Shown here: in pieces, positions 7,753-15,302 of the stretch
How the letters are laid out: every line of letters starts with the position of its first letter
How positions within the stretch are numbered: the stretch's first letter is position 1
NCBI GenBank assembly: GCA_937967705.1
Contig: CALCJG010000305.1
Coordinates: 1 to 26,251 of the forward strand
From: an uncultured Spirochaetia bacterium
Lineage (GTDB): Bacteria; Spirochaetota; UBA4802; JAGODF01
Direction of reading: 5' to 3'
Length of the DNA stretch: 26,251 bases
Translations under genes and position numbers: made by a program
Notes under the pieces: model-generated
Told to the model about the DNA's origin: nothing
Seen by the model: only the letters and a program-made list of their open reading frames with translations
Database searches by the model: none

Positions 7753-8751
7753 TTACATTTTTGGTTTCATGGAATCCTTATCGATCTTCATTTTGTCGAT
7801 CTTCGGTTTCATGTCACCAGCTTTTTCCAATGCGGCTTTTTTAGACGCATCCTTATCCACATCTTTCACTGCGTCCATTTTGCTCTTGGCGTCGCTGACG
7901 GATTCCTTCATCTTCCCGGTTGTTTCGTCTTTAATCGCCGCCTTGTTTTTGTCCAGCATGGCGCGGTCTCTGGCCTTCTGATCTTCAACGAGGGCTTTGT
8001 CGCCTTCCTTCTGTTTGTCAACAAGAGTTTTATCCTTTTCCTTCTGATCAATAACGTACTGTTTGATCTCCTCGCGCTGTTTTCTCATCTTCTCCCAGAT
8101 CTCTTCCCGCATCGCTTTGATCTCCAGGAGGATATTGAGGGCCCTCAGCCTGTCAGCGCTCAGCTGCTTTTTCACCATGTCCTGTCCAGATAGAACGTCC
8201 ACTTCTTCTTTTCCATCCAGCATAACCGGTTTGGCATCTGCTTTGGTCGGGTTGAGCACCTCAACCTTTCCATCAAGACAGGCTATATTGGCTTTTCCGT
8301 CTTCCTGAGTTACGAGAAAATCTGTTCCCCTGACACCGGCAGTGGATGTGGGGGTTTTAACCTTGTAGTCATCCTCTTTGGAAAGTTTTTTGATTTTGGA
8401 AAAAACCTGTCCCTTTTCCACGAAAAGCTCGGATTGTTCGGAATTTTTGTTCACATCGAGAATGAGCTTTTTAATATCCACAACTGTATCACCGAGAATC
8501 TTAATGGCATTTTCCCCGAAGTAGACATCAACAATGGACTTTTTCCCGGTGGTCTTGATTTTCATGCCCTCTTTTACTGAATCACCAACCTTAAGGTCTA
8601 GTTCCTTACCATCGGCGCCAATAGCCTTGACATTACCGGTTATAAAGTTAACGAGACCTTCACGGGGTATAACTTTTTTGACATCCTTTTTACAGTTAAA
8701 GCTCGTAAAAAAGAAAAGCAAGACAATAGAACCTATTAATATTTTTTTCAT
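7753..8751 (-). CDS. FecR-domain lipoprotein with coiled-coil repeat tail
   Basis: A 332-residue predicted lipoprotein. The signal peptide runs MKKILIGSIVLLFFF with a relaxed lipobox ending at C20. A FecR-type domain covers about 35-190 and includes the family's KTPTSTAGVRGTDF (132-145). Residues 195-285 are highly charged helix; 235-267 contain three tandem copies of an 11-residue unit (consensus [DK]QK[EA]xD[KR]x[LM][VL][DE]). The tail is Lys/Asp/Met rich. FecR domains were first named for iron signalling; lone lipoprotein versions without an anti-sigma segment are probably structural, and no sigma factor lies nearby. The start ATG 8751 has AGGAGG six bases upstream; the open frame extends 35 codons further but without a signal. 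It appears monocistronic, with its own promoter and terminator. Confidence 0.85.
   Translation of the reverse strand: MKKILIGSIVLLFFFTSFNCKKDVKKVIPREGLVNFITGNVKAIGADGKELDLKVGDSVKEGMKIKTTGKKSIVDVYFGENAIKILGDTVVDIKKLILDVNKNSEQSELFVEKGQVFSKIKKLSKEDDYKVKTPTSTAGVRGTDFLVTQEDGKANIACLDGKVEVLNPTKADAKPVMLDGKEEVDVLSGQDMVKKQLSADRLRALNILLEIKAMREEIWEKMRKQREEIKQYVIDQKEKDKTLVDKQKEGDKALVEDQKARDRAMLDKNKAAIKDETTGKMKESVSDAKSKMDAVKDVDKDASKKAALEKAGDMKPKIDKMKIDKDSMKPKM
7951..8049 (-). repeat. Three tandem 11-codon repeats in the FecR lipoprotein
   Basis: The encoded units are DQKEKDKTLVD, KQKEGDKALVE and DQKARDRAMLD, residues 235-267, followed by a decayed fourth (KNKAAIKDETT). The 11-residue spacing is that of hendecad coiled coils and of group 3 LEA-type repeats. 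The DNA is less conserved than the protein, so the array is not a fresh duplication. Confidence 0.8.
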
Positions 8752-8829
8752 GGATTCCTCCTGAAAGTTGGATGAATGAAATTTGCGCTCCGAAGTAAGC
8801 GTCTCTTTACAATAAAGAATTATTGATAA

Positions 8830-8856
8830 ACTATAAACAATTAAACTCTTCGTCAA
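8830..8856 (-). promoter_or_regulatory. Probable promoter of the first FecR gene
   Basis: The minus strand has TTGACG (8856-8851) and TATAGT (8835-8830) with a 15-base spacer, or TAGTTT with a 17-base spacer. A leader of about 70 bases would precede the FecR ATG. It lies in the 168-base gap below the FlgO-like gene. Confidence 0.4.
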
Positions 8857-8919
8857 GCATTAATTGATGGATTGCTAAAGATAGGAAACATCTATTCTCA
8901 AAATATACTCAGCAGCATG

Positions 8920-9825
8920 TCATTTCAGGATCAGGGTCATTTTAAGCTGTACAATCTGTTCATAACGGTCGGGATCAAGGGTTTTCATTTCTTTAAAGTG
9001 CTTTCTGAGAAATGTTATCGCACTCCTTGCTTCAGTCACCTGATTCAGTATCCTTTGTTGTTGTCTTTTCAATTCCCTGGCAAGAGGCCTGTTATTATTT
9101 TGTAGGCGTTGAATATCTTCCTTGTTTATTACACATAATAGGAATAGGAGAGGGTCTGTTCTGTTGAGACGTAACAGGGTATAATAGGTTTTGTTAAGAT
9201 CATCGAGGTGATGGGGGGAGTTTTTATAGAGTTTGGCCAATGCGGGGGAACTGGTTTGGATGAAGCCCTGAGCAGGAGGGATTCTCACACAGATAGGATC
9301 AGGGCGATGTCGTGATTTCAGCAGGACCATCCTAAGATATATCTCGGAGTAGTGTTCAAAGGGTACAAGATATCCTGTGATTATAGCATCCAGAGGACAG
9401 GGAGGGCTATTTTTTAATGATTTGAGGAGGGGGCGGTGAAAAATCTCCCTCTCGAACCGGGAAAGACATGGATGAGTTTCGTCTTTATCCGCCAGTTTCC
9501 ATTTACTACGATATTCCAGTTCTTTTTGTATACTATTGCTGATTCTCCTGCCCATCGGGATTATTTCTCCTGATAAGGATCTCAGGGAGAGAATCCCTAT
9601 TCGCTGTGCCTTATATTTTTTTTGCAGGCGAGTCAGTTCATCCGCCAGATGGCAAATAGCCTCTTTTTCCGTTGAGAAACAATCCGGAGGTTTCTTGGGC
9701 GACAGGGTCATACACCGAGTGTTGCTCAGTACGCAGAAAATAAAAAGAATCACGAGGAGTAATGATTCTTTCTCATTAAGGCTTGTGGTCTTAAATATTC
9801 TTTTTGGAGGAAAGGTTCTACCCAT
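8920..9825 (-). CDS. FlgO-like exported lipoprotein, function unknown
   Basis: A 301-residue protein. A long charged n-region (20 residues) precedes a hydrophobic run, with candidate lipidated cysteines at 31 and 38. Residues about 65-115 read AQRIGILSLRSLSGEI then PMGRRISNSIQKELEY, a pattern like the FlgO/CsgG-type domain in which a strand is followed by an 'elective name, then helix' that ends in the degradation-prone KLADKDE. I treat this as a resemblance only. The rest is not recognised: it is mostly helical and ends in a basic helix with ERYEQ-like residues. The gene begins 16 bases after the HEAT gene, so both are probably cotranscribed. The ATG at 9825 has only a weak ribosome binding site. 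Confidence 0.6.
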   Translation of the reverse strand: MGRTFPPKRIFKTTSLNEKESLLLVILFIFCVLSNTRCMTLSPKKPPDCFSTEKEAICHLADELTRLQKKYKAQRIGILSLRSLSGEIIPMGRRISNSIQKELEYRSKWKLADKDETHPCLSRFEREIFHRPLLKSLKNSPPCPLDAIITGYLVPFEHYSEIYLRMVLLKSRHRPDPICVRIPPAQGFIQTSSPALAKLYKNSPHHLDDLNKTYYTLLRLNRTDPLLFLLCVINKEDIQRLQNNNRPLARELKRQQQRILNQVTEARSAITFLRKHFKEMKTLDPDRYEQIVQLKMTLILK

Positions 9826-9841
9826 GATTCATCTGAAATTG

Positions 9842-11164
9842 TCAAATAAAACGATCAATGGCGTGCCTGAGAAATGCACGGAGCTTATCCTTGAAAATCG
9901 GATCCTTCTCGCCGACGTATCGATCAAAAAGGGGTAATACGGCTTTTTTTTCCTTCATACGTTTAATCGCATATAAAGAAGCTGTTCGAACATAATTTTC
10001 AGTGTCATCGTTAATGATGCCGAGGAGATATGGTAGAATCCTTTTATCTTTGAATTGACCGAGTGAGCTGCAGACCTCTGCTCTGACTCGGTAATCTTTA
10101 TCCCTGAGCCCTCGCAATAGGGAGGGGAGGGATTTTTTATTGCCCAGTGTCCCATAAGCATAGGCGGCATGGATTCTCAATTCGGGGTTTTGATCATTCA
10201 GGAGGACCTTTTCGAGTCCCTTGAAGCCCCCGCCGTCTTTGAGGCGAATCAGGGTATCAATAATCAACCGCTTGATGTCATCCTCGGTTTCTTCATAGAG
10301 CTGGCGGGAGAGGGGTGAGGCAGATTTTCTGGTTTTCATTTTATACAAAGCTTTTACGGATGCATAACGTATGTCTCGATGGCTGTCATCAAGGCATTTT
10401 AGAACAACACTATAGGCGCTGCTGTCTTTCAGCACTCCTAAAACCTCAATGGCCTTAACCCGGACTTCATGATTCTTGTCTTTGAGAGCGAGGGATCGGA
10501 CGTTGGATGAGGCTTTATTCAGACGGTTTTTCTCAATGCATCTCAGGGCATAATAACGTACGGATTTGTTGGGATCATCCAGCAGGCTGAGAATGATGGG
10601 ATACAGTCTGATGTCATAGAGATAGTATATGGCTTCTAGCGCGTAGACCCTAAACACGGGATTATCATTCCGGGCCATGTTGAGGATATAGGGAAACATT
10701 CGATCATCTCCATATCGTTTAAGTGCAAATATCGCACTTTCCCGCACCGTGTAATAAGGACTGCTTAACTGCTCAACGAGGGGTACGATGATCTTACGAT
10801 TGTTGGTTTTAATGATTATTGAGATGATTTCCTTTTTAATAATGAAAGATGGCGTCTTTCTTAATATTTCGAACCAGATATCAAGGTATTTGGTAGCAGA
10901 AAAGGAGGAGAGCGCTCTAAGAGCTATCGCCCGGGATTCATTCTCCTCATCGGGGGAGATGAGGATATTCCTGAGCCGGGGTATAAGTTCCACCGGTTTG
11001 TTTTTGATAATATAAGCCAGTGCCTGACTGGATTCTGCCTCATCGCGGCTTAACAGCAAGAGAATGATATCCTCCTGTTGTTCCTCTGCCGCATGAACTG
11101 CAGAAAGGGTTGTACTCACAAACAACAGGAGGGCCAGGAAGAATAGAATGTGTTTTCTTTTCAT
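9842..11164 (-). CDS. Exported HEAT-repeat protein
   Basis: A 440-residue protein with a clear signal peptide (MKRKHILFFLALLLFVS) and a likely cleavage after VHA at residue 25. The mature protein is a chain of about a dozen HEAT-like (PBS-lyase type) repeats of 31-36 residues, visible as recurring units such as YYTVRESAIFALKRYGD, NKSVRYYALRCIEKN, HEVRVKAIEVLG, HRDIRYASVKALYKM and NYVRTASLYAIKRM. HEAT arrays form curved protein-binding scaffolds. No enzymatic residue is seen. It sits 90 bases downstream of tetR beyond a terminator, and 16 bases before the FlgO-like lipoprotein gene. A second HEAT protein, lipid-anchored, lies at 16140-16991. Confidence 0.85.
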   Translation of the reverse strand: MKRKHILFFLALLLFVSTTLSAVHAAEEQQEDIILLLLSRDEAESSQALAYIIKNKPVELIPRLRNILISPDEENESRAIALRALSSFSATKYLDIWFEILRKTPSFIIKKEIISIIIKTNNRKIIVPLVEQLSSPYYTVRESAIFALKRYGDDRMFPYILNMARNDNPVFRVYALEAIYYLYDIRLYPIILSLLDDPNKSVRYYALRCIEKNRLNKASSNVRSLALKDKNHEVRVKAIEVLGVLKDSSAYSVVLKCLDDSHRDIRYASVKALYKMKTRKSASPLSRQLYEETEDDIKRLIIDTLIRLKDGGGFKGLEKVLLNDQNPELRIHAAYAYGTLGNKKSLPSLLRGLRDKDYRVRAEVCSSLGQFKDKRILPYLLGIINDDTENYVRTASLYAIKRMKEKKAVLPLFDRYVGEKDPIFKDKLRAFLRHAIDRFI

Positions 11165-11206
11165 TGAAAATACCGTTCAGGAAAAGATACATTGCTAATC
11201 AAAAAG

Positions 11207-11230
11207 AAAACCCGGCTTCTTCCGGGTTTT
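11207..11230 (-). terminator. Rho-independent terminator after tetR
   Basis: A 9-bp stem (AAAACCCGG / CCGGGTTTT) with a six-base loop lies 24 bases past the TetR stop. On the minus strand it is followed by CTTTTTG. It separates tetR from the HEAT gene, though only 40 bases remain between it and the HEAT start and I see no clear promoter there. Confidence 0.8.
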
Positions 11231-11254
11231 CATCGATTACAATAGTCGGGAGTT

Positions 11255-11863
11255 CTATTTAATGACGCCCGTCAGGTAATTGTTAACGATACCGTCGATG
11301 ATGTCCTTGTCTAGGACATCCTTGTCCTTGCGCATAAATTCATAAACTAGCAACAGTATGCCTCCGATAAGCATGGAGGCTGTAACCTCGGAGTTTATGG
11401 TTTTCTTGTAAATGCCCTTTTTCTTGATTTCATCCACATCGCGAATAATGATCTTGGAAACGTATTCCAGGAATTTATTGACCCGGGTGATTACCTCTTC
11501 ATCTATACCCACTATGTCCTTGAAGATTAGCTTTATTACTATGGGCTCGCTCATTATGGTATTGATACATGCCGTAATGCGGTCAGAAACAAATTTCATA
11601 ATTGCTTTCTGTGTGGGGTTGGATTTATGAAAATCCCTCATGTCATCGGGATCGAGAATATCGTCTATTTTTTCCTCAACCTGGTCAAGAACAGCATAGA
11701 GGATTTCCCTTTTGTTCCCGAAGTACTGATACACTGTTCCTCTGGCGATGTTAAGCTTTTCGCAGACCTGGCCGATATGAGTGCTTTGAAAACCATTCAT
11801 GATGAACATGTCTTTGGCGGTATCAATTATCTGTTGTTTCCTTTTCTGTCCTTTTGCTGGCAT
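11255..11863 (-). CDS. TetR/AcrR-family transcriptional regulator
   Basis: A 202-residue regulator. The N-terminal helix-turn-helix (about 10-58) reads RKQQIIDTAKDMFIMNGF, then THIGQVCEKLNIARGTVYQYFGNKREIL, a textbook TetR DNA-binding domain. The C-terminal ligand domain (65-202) is divergent, helical and acidic; the inducer cannot be predicted. GAGGTAGG lies just upstream of the ATG. A 41-codon ORF ends 34 bases upstream and may share its transcript, driven by the extended -10 promoter at 12052-12060. No inverted repeat typical of a TetR operator is evident at that promoter. The terminator at 11207-11230 ends the unit before the HEAT gene. Confidence 0.9.
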   Translation of the reverse strand: MPAKGQKRKQQIIDTAKDMFIMNGFQSTHIGQVCEKLNIARGTVYQYFGNKREILYAVLDQVEEKIDDILDPDDMRDFHKSNPTQKAIMKFVSDRITACINTIMSEPIVIKLIFKDIVGIDEEVITRVNKFLEYVSKIIIRDVDEIKKKGIYKKTINSEVTASMLIGGILLLVYEFMRKDKDVLDKDIIDGIVNNYLTGVIK

Positions 11864-11897
11864 GACTACCTACCTCGTCGTTGATCTTGTATGAACA

Positions 11898-12023
11898 TTA
11901 TTTACGGTGATCTCTATGGGGATCATCATATTTGATCTTCTTTATTTCTTCAGTAATGGGAACGAGAGCTTCTTCAAGCTCTTTTACGACTCTGTCAACC
12001 CTTTCTTGTAATTCGTTGTTCAT
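11898..12023 (-). CDS. Small charged 41-residue protein upstream of tetR
   Basis: The ORF encodes MNNELQERVDRVVKELEEAL, then VPITEEIKKIKYDDPHRDHRK. The first 34 residues would form one amphipathic helix with hydrophobics at V, L and I positions; the tail is rich in His, Asp and Arg. An extended -10 box (12060-12052) lies about 30 bases upstream. The ribosome binding site is poor: AAAGGG sits in the loop of a small hairpin (CAATCAT/ATGATTG), 14 bases before the ATG. It is probably in one transcript with tetR. I do not recognise a family. It might be noise, but the codon choice and helix pattern favour a real gene. Confidence 0.42.
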   Translation of the reverse strand: MNNELQERVDRVVKELEEALVPITEEIKKIKYDDPHRDHRK

Positions 12024-12375
12024 GGAGTGACAATCATCCCTTTATGATTGAATTATACCATCTCGCTTATTATGTTATCGAATTTTTTTTTACTATTCTT
12101 TATGAATTTATCTAATTACCAAAAAGGTGAAAAACAATATTTAAAATATACTAGAAATATGATATTGAATATAAATAAACACCCATTTTGGTCAACAAGA
12201 ATTTGGAAACAGTTCATATTTATTTTTTATATGAATTTCGAAGAAACTGATGATTCTCATCTTCCTGGGAGGTTGTCATCAGATATAAGCATATGTACTT
12301 TTATCAAATATGGTTCTTGAGGTTTAGTTTTAATAAAGTCATTTCGGATTATGCAATCAGGATTAACCGGCTATC
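12024..12375. other. AT-rich gene-poor gap
   Basis: About 350 bases without a credible gene. From 12061 to 12240 the base composition is strikingly AT-rich (only about one base in four is G or C) compared with flanking genes. It includes a T9 run near 12076. A plus-strand frame is open from 12048 to 12320 but starts with TTG, has no ribosome binding site and encodes an unconvincing Phe/Ile/Asn-rich product. Arms CTGATGA (12247-12253) and TCATCAG (12276-12282) could form a long-loop hairpin. Confidence 0.6.
12052..12060 (-). promoter_or_regulatory. Extended -10 promoter for the small ORF and tetR
   Basis: The minus strand reads TGGTATAAT (12060-12052), i.e. TG-n-TATAAT. No good -35 lies 16-18 bases further upstream, as is usual for extended -10 promoters. 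The likely start near 12045 gives a leader of about 22 bases to the small ORF. This leader contains the CAATCAT/ATGATTG hairpin. Confidence 0.5.
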
Positions 12376-12615
12376 CTACGCGAACTGGTTGATATGGGAA
12401 CCAATCTTTTCCGATGATGCGGATTGATGGACCCCTCTTCCCCGGATTACCATGAAAAGAAAACTCTGAACCTCCTCCAGGTTCATTGTGGTGGTTTCCA
12501 TAGCGTTTTCCTCTTTTCCCGTAAGAGAAACGGGTTTGAGTTCATTAGAACCGGTATCTCGCATGCCTGCAGGCTGAGAGAACATCGGTGACTGATTAAG
12601 AGTTGTTATTCCCAT
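12376..12615 (-). CDS. Hypothetical 79-residue protein
   Basis: The protein is small and soluble with no signal peptide. Residues 1-40 are polar, Ser/Thr/Asn-rich and probably disordered. Residues 44-60 (MNLEEVQSFLFMVIRGR) form a likely amphipathic helix, and the tail runs VHQSASSEKIGSHINQFA. AAGGAGG lies eight bases before the ATG at 12615, a strong site that overrides an in-frame start at 12675. It starts about 100 bases after the TPR gene stop, so it may be the third gene of the surE-TPR operon. I recognise no family. The shape (disordered head, short helix, Gly-Ser-His-containing tail) superficially recalls small YjfB-type motility-associated proteins, but no shared motif supports that. 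Confidence 0.65.
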   Translation of the reverse strand: MGITTLNQSPMFSQPAGMRDTGSNELKPVSLTGKEENAMETTTMNLEEVQSFLFMVIRGRGVHQSASSEKIGSHINQFA

Positions 12616-12718
12616 TTCCCATTCCTCCTTATCATTATCAGAATGTAAAGTAGTCCACACCTTTATTGTCGTCATTGAGGTAGAGAAAAATAACAGAATT
12701 TTGAGATTGTTTCGGGCG

Positions 12719-13414
12719 TCAGGGGATTTTCAATAGGTGATTGATATGTTCGCGGATTTCAGGGGAATCAGGAGCCAGGCTCAGGGCCTTTTTGAGAAAT
12801 TTTCTAGCCGATTCCGTGTTCCCCTTCTTGTAATGAATAAAACCCAGGGTATCCAGATAAGCCGGATTGTCAGGATTAGAATCGCATATCCTTTGAGCGT
12901 ACATAATTGCCTCGTTGAGATCTGCCCCTGTCAGGGCCAGGAGATAGGCCAGTGAATTCATGGCATTGATATTGTTATGATCTATTTCAAGTATTTGACG
13001 GTATAGGGTAAGAGCTTCGTTTTTCCTGTCGTCCTTTTCATAACAATATCCCTTGAGGTTCATGAGCGTAGTGTCGGAGGGAACAAGCCTTAGGGAATCA
13101 TCTATCACCTGGAGGGCCCTTTTGAAATCGTCTATCATCATGTAGCAGTATGACAGAAGCTTGTTGACCGTGATTACTTCAACAAAGGTAAAGGGGAGTG
13201 CTTTTACTTTTTCGAAATACTGCAGGGCGGTGTGATATAACCCCATACGACAATAGGCGATGCCCAGATTGTAGAGTATCTCCGGATTATCCTTGTCCAG
13301 TACTTCTGCAGCTTTGAGGTTTTCCACCGCCCTGTCGTAATCTCTTTGATTGAGTCTGGTCAGGGCTTCCTGAAGGAAATGCTGAATTCTCTGATTGAGT
13401 TCCGTTTGGCTCAT
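12719..13414 (-). CDS. Cytoplasmic TPR-repeat protein
   Basis: A 231-residue protein made of about six tetratricopeptide repeats, with motifs such as ILYNLGIAYCRMGLYHTAL (46-64), LMNLKGYCYEKDDRKNEAL (117-135) and YLDTLGFIHYKKGNTESA (186-203). TPRs bind other proteins; there is no catalytic motif and no signal peptide or membrane segment, so it probably works in the cytoplasm. The start codon shares a base with the surE stop (TAATG), which implies translational coupling. The product's partner is unknown. It differs from the exported TPR superhelix of the transglycosylase at 17786-20077. Confidence 0.85.
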   Translation of the reverse strand: MSQTELNQRIQHFLQEALTRLNQRDYDRAVENLKAAEVLDKDNPEILYNLGIAYCRMGLYHTALQYFEKVKALPFTFVEVITVNKLLSYCYMMIDDFKRALQVIDDSLRLVPSDTTLMNLKGYCYEKDDRKNEALTLYRQILEIDHNNINAMNSLAYLLALTGADLNEAIMYAQRICDSNPDNPAYLDTLGFIHYKKGNTESARKFLKKALSLAPDSPEIREHINHLLKIP

Positions 13415-14154
13415 TATGGTTTGGTTGGGGTTATCTCTCGCAGTAAGGTATAATCTGTACAGTCCAGAGAGATGGGAGTTATGGAAATGTAACCCTGTCT
13501 TAACTCAGTGATATCGGATCCATCCTGGTCCCGGGATTCGATAGTACCGTCGAGCTGCAGACTCATCTCTGTCTTGTTTTCGTGAATGATTCGATAATGG
13601 TCCCGGTATTCCCGTTTCCCCATAGACGTGTAGCGAATGCCCTTTATTTGGTCGGACGGCAGGTCGGGATAGTTGACATTGAGGCAGACCGGACTGCGGG
13701 ATTTCGCGAAGGGGAATTCAGATATATAATCATTTATGAAGAGGGAGGCCTCCCTAAAGTAATCTGATGTACGAAGACAGTCAAGGGAAACGGCAATCCC
13801 TGAAACCCCGAAGATATAAGCCGAACGGGCCCCAGCGACAGTTCCGGAAAAATAGATATCATCTCCCAGATTGGGTCCATGGTTTATGCCGGAAATTACT
13901 AGATCGATATCGGGTATCAGGTTTCCGTTAAGACCAATGTTTACGCAGTCTGCTGGAAAACCGTCTATGGCAAATTTGTTTTCCTGATGTATCAACAGCT
14001 TGATATGTGAACGAACAGTGATGGCGCTGGAGCAGGCACTTCGTTCCTCCATGGGCGCTATCATATAAACTCTGTGATCCTGGCACAGCACATCAAACAG
14101 TGCGTTGATTCCCTCCGCATGGATCCCGTCATCATTAGTGAGGAGTATATTCAT
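13414..14154 (-). CDS. surE: 5'/3'-nucleotidase SurE
   Basis: SurE removes phosphate from nucleoside monophosphates and is linked to stationary-phase survival. The 246-residue protein begins MNILLTNDDGIHAEGINAL, with the metal-binding Asp pair D8/D9. It contains ERSACSSAITV with the conserved Ser, and SGINHGPNLGDDIYFSGTV, which holds the Asn and the flap region of the family. The start is ATG 14154; the frame is open to a TTG at 14178 but the family N terminus fits the ATG. It is the first gene of an operon with the TPR protein. SurE is often encoded near pcm, but none is visible here. Confidence 0.94.
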   Translation of the reverse strand: MNILLTNDDGIHAEGINALFDVLCQDHRVYMIAPMEERSACSSAITVRSHIKLLIHQENKFAIDGFPADCVNIGLNGNLIPDIDLVISGINHGPNLGDDIYFSGTVAGARSAYIFGVSGIAVSLDCLRTSDYFREASLFINDYISEFPFAKSRSPVCLNVNYPDLPSDQIKGIRYTSMGKREYRDHYRIIHENKTEMSLQLDGTIESRDQDGSDITELRQGYISITPISLDCTDYTLLREITPTKP

Positions 14155-14208
14155 CTTCTTCGGTTGTTTCCCTGTCAAAACATTTCCTGTTACTATTAAT
14201 AGTGTTGA

Positions 14209-14228
14209 TATTTATGCAACAATAAATA
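14209..14228. promoter_or_regulatory. Inverted repeat in the surE/larE divergent gap
   Basis: TATTTAT and ATAAATA (7 bp each) flank GCAACA in the 264-base region between divergent surE and larE. It lies 55 bases upstream of the surE ATG. It might be an operator or a chance AT-rich palindrome. A TTGACA lies at 14381-14386, ahead of larE, but no good -10 follows at normal spacing. Confidence 0.25.
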
Positions 14229-14418
14229 AGAATCCCCGTTGATTATTCATGTCTTTTTTTGAATCAATCCTGTTAATTTACTTTTTTTGTCTGAGTTTTA
14301 CAGAAGGAAAGAAACGACTGATTTCTACAGAATTTGAAGTGCTGGAATTGTCATACAGGTATTTAAAATTCTAATGATACTTGACATAGATAAATAAAAG
14401 TACTGCAAGGCTTAAAAG

Positions 14419-15264
14419 ATGGGAGACATTCTCAGAGTGGTGATTAAGGATAAGATTCAATTGTTGAAGAGGGATCTGGAACAGTATGGATCTATGGCTG
14501 TTGCTTTATCCGGGGGAAGGGATTCAACATTTCTGACCTGGCTTGCGGCAGAAGTTTTGAATCATAATATAACAGCCGTGACGATCAGTTCGCCCTTTTC
14601 AATCAAGGAGGAACTGGAATTTGCCGGTTCCTTTATGCGATCTATTGGTGTTGAACATGAAATTCTTATGCTGGATCCCCTGACTATAAGGGAAATAAGA
14701 CTGAATCAACCTGACAGATGTTATCATTGCAAAAGATATCTGTTTCATGAAATCCATCAATATGCCCGTAAGCGGGGAATTAGTCATATTGCAGATGGCT
14801 CTCACCTGAGTGATGATGAGGATTACAGACCCGGGACACGCGCCTTACAGGAGCTGGGTATCCATTCCCCATTAAAAACTGCCGGCTTCCGTAAGGAGGA
14901 CATCGATGAGGCCATTGCCCTTTACGGCCTGAACATACCATTCCGTTTTCCCAATGCCTGTCTGGCCTCACGAATACCCTATGGTATGGAGATTTCGAAA
15001 CAAATTTTAGGCTTGATTGAGAGGGGAGAAGAGTTACTACAGCAGCTGGGTTTTAATCCTGTGCGAGTTCGCTATCACAGGGAAATCGCACGTATCGAAC
15101 TCTCGGAGGCAGGGATTCAGCGTATTGGCCGCGATCCCGGTTTAAGGGAAATTCTTTTACGGGAATTCAAGATCATAGGTTTCTCCTATATCTGTCTGGA
15201 TCTTGAGGGTTATAGGAGGGGCAGTTTAAACGAAGTTATTTCCACTCAATCATCACAGAAGTGA
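14419..15264 (+). CDS. larE: ATP-dependent sulfur transferase LarE
   Basis: LarE-type enzymes adenylate and thiolate the pyridinium precursor of the nickel-pincer cofactor of lactate racemase (LarA). The 281-residue protein has a PP-loop, ALSGGRDSTFLTW (SGGRDS at 31-36), CYHCK at C101/C104, IADGSHLSDDEDYRPGTRAL (125-143) and NACLASRIPYG with C181, the position of the sacrificial cysteine of the L. plantarum enzyme. The C101-x2-C104 plus C181 set fits forms described as carrying a [4Fe-4S] cluster. No larA, larB or larC is in the window. An alternative role in another thiolation cannot be excluded. The start ATG 14419 is preceded by AAGG; no larger gene overlaps it. Confidence 0.86.
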   Translation: MGDILRVVIKDKIQLLKRDLEQYGSMAVALSGGRDSTFLTWLAAEVLNHNITAVTISSPFSIKEELEFAGSFMRSIGVEHEILMLDPLTIREIRLNQPDRCYHCKRYLFHEIHQYARKRGISHIADGSHLSDDEDYRPGTRALQELGIHSPLKTAGFRKEDIDEAIALYGLNIPFRFPNACLASRIPYGMEISKQILGLIERGEELLQQLGFNPVRVRYHREIARIELSEAGIQRIGRDPGLREILLREFKIIGFSYICLDLEGYRRGSLNEVISTQSSQK

Positions 15265-15302
15265 GCCCTTTTATTTAAAGAAGTATTCGTACTGATTTTT
15301 TC

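Noticed and set aside
11165..11206. Promoter for the HEAT gene between the tetR terminator and its start
   Set aside because: Only about 40 bases are available and no -35/-10 pair at normal spacing is visible; transcription may come from readthrough.
12247..12282. CTGATGA / TCATCAG inverted repeat as a terminator
   Set aside because: The loop is about 22 bases and no T run follows on either strand, so a terminator is not supported.
12048..12320. Plus-strand frame in the AT-rich gap
   Set aside because: It needs a TTG start, has no Shine-Dalgarno, and its product mirrors the base composition of AT-rich DNA.
14381..14409. TTGACA ahead of larE as a promoter
   Set aside because: The -35 is good but the position of the -10 at 16-18 bases gives TGCAAG or similar, not a usable box. 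A start elsewhere is possible.
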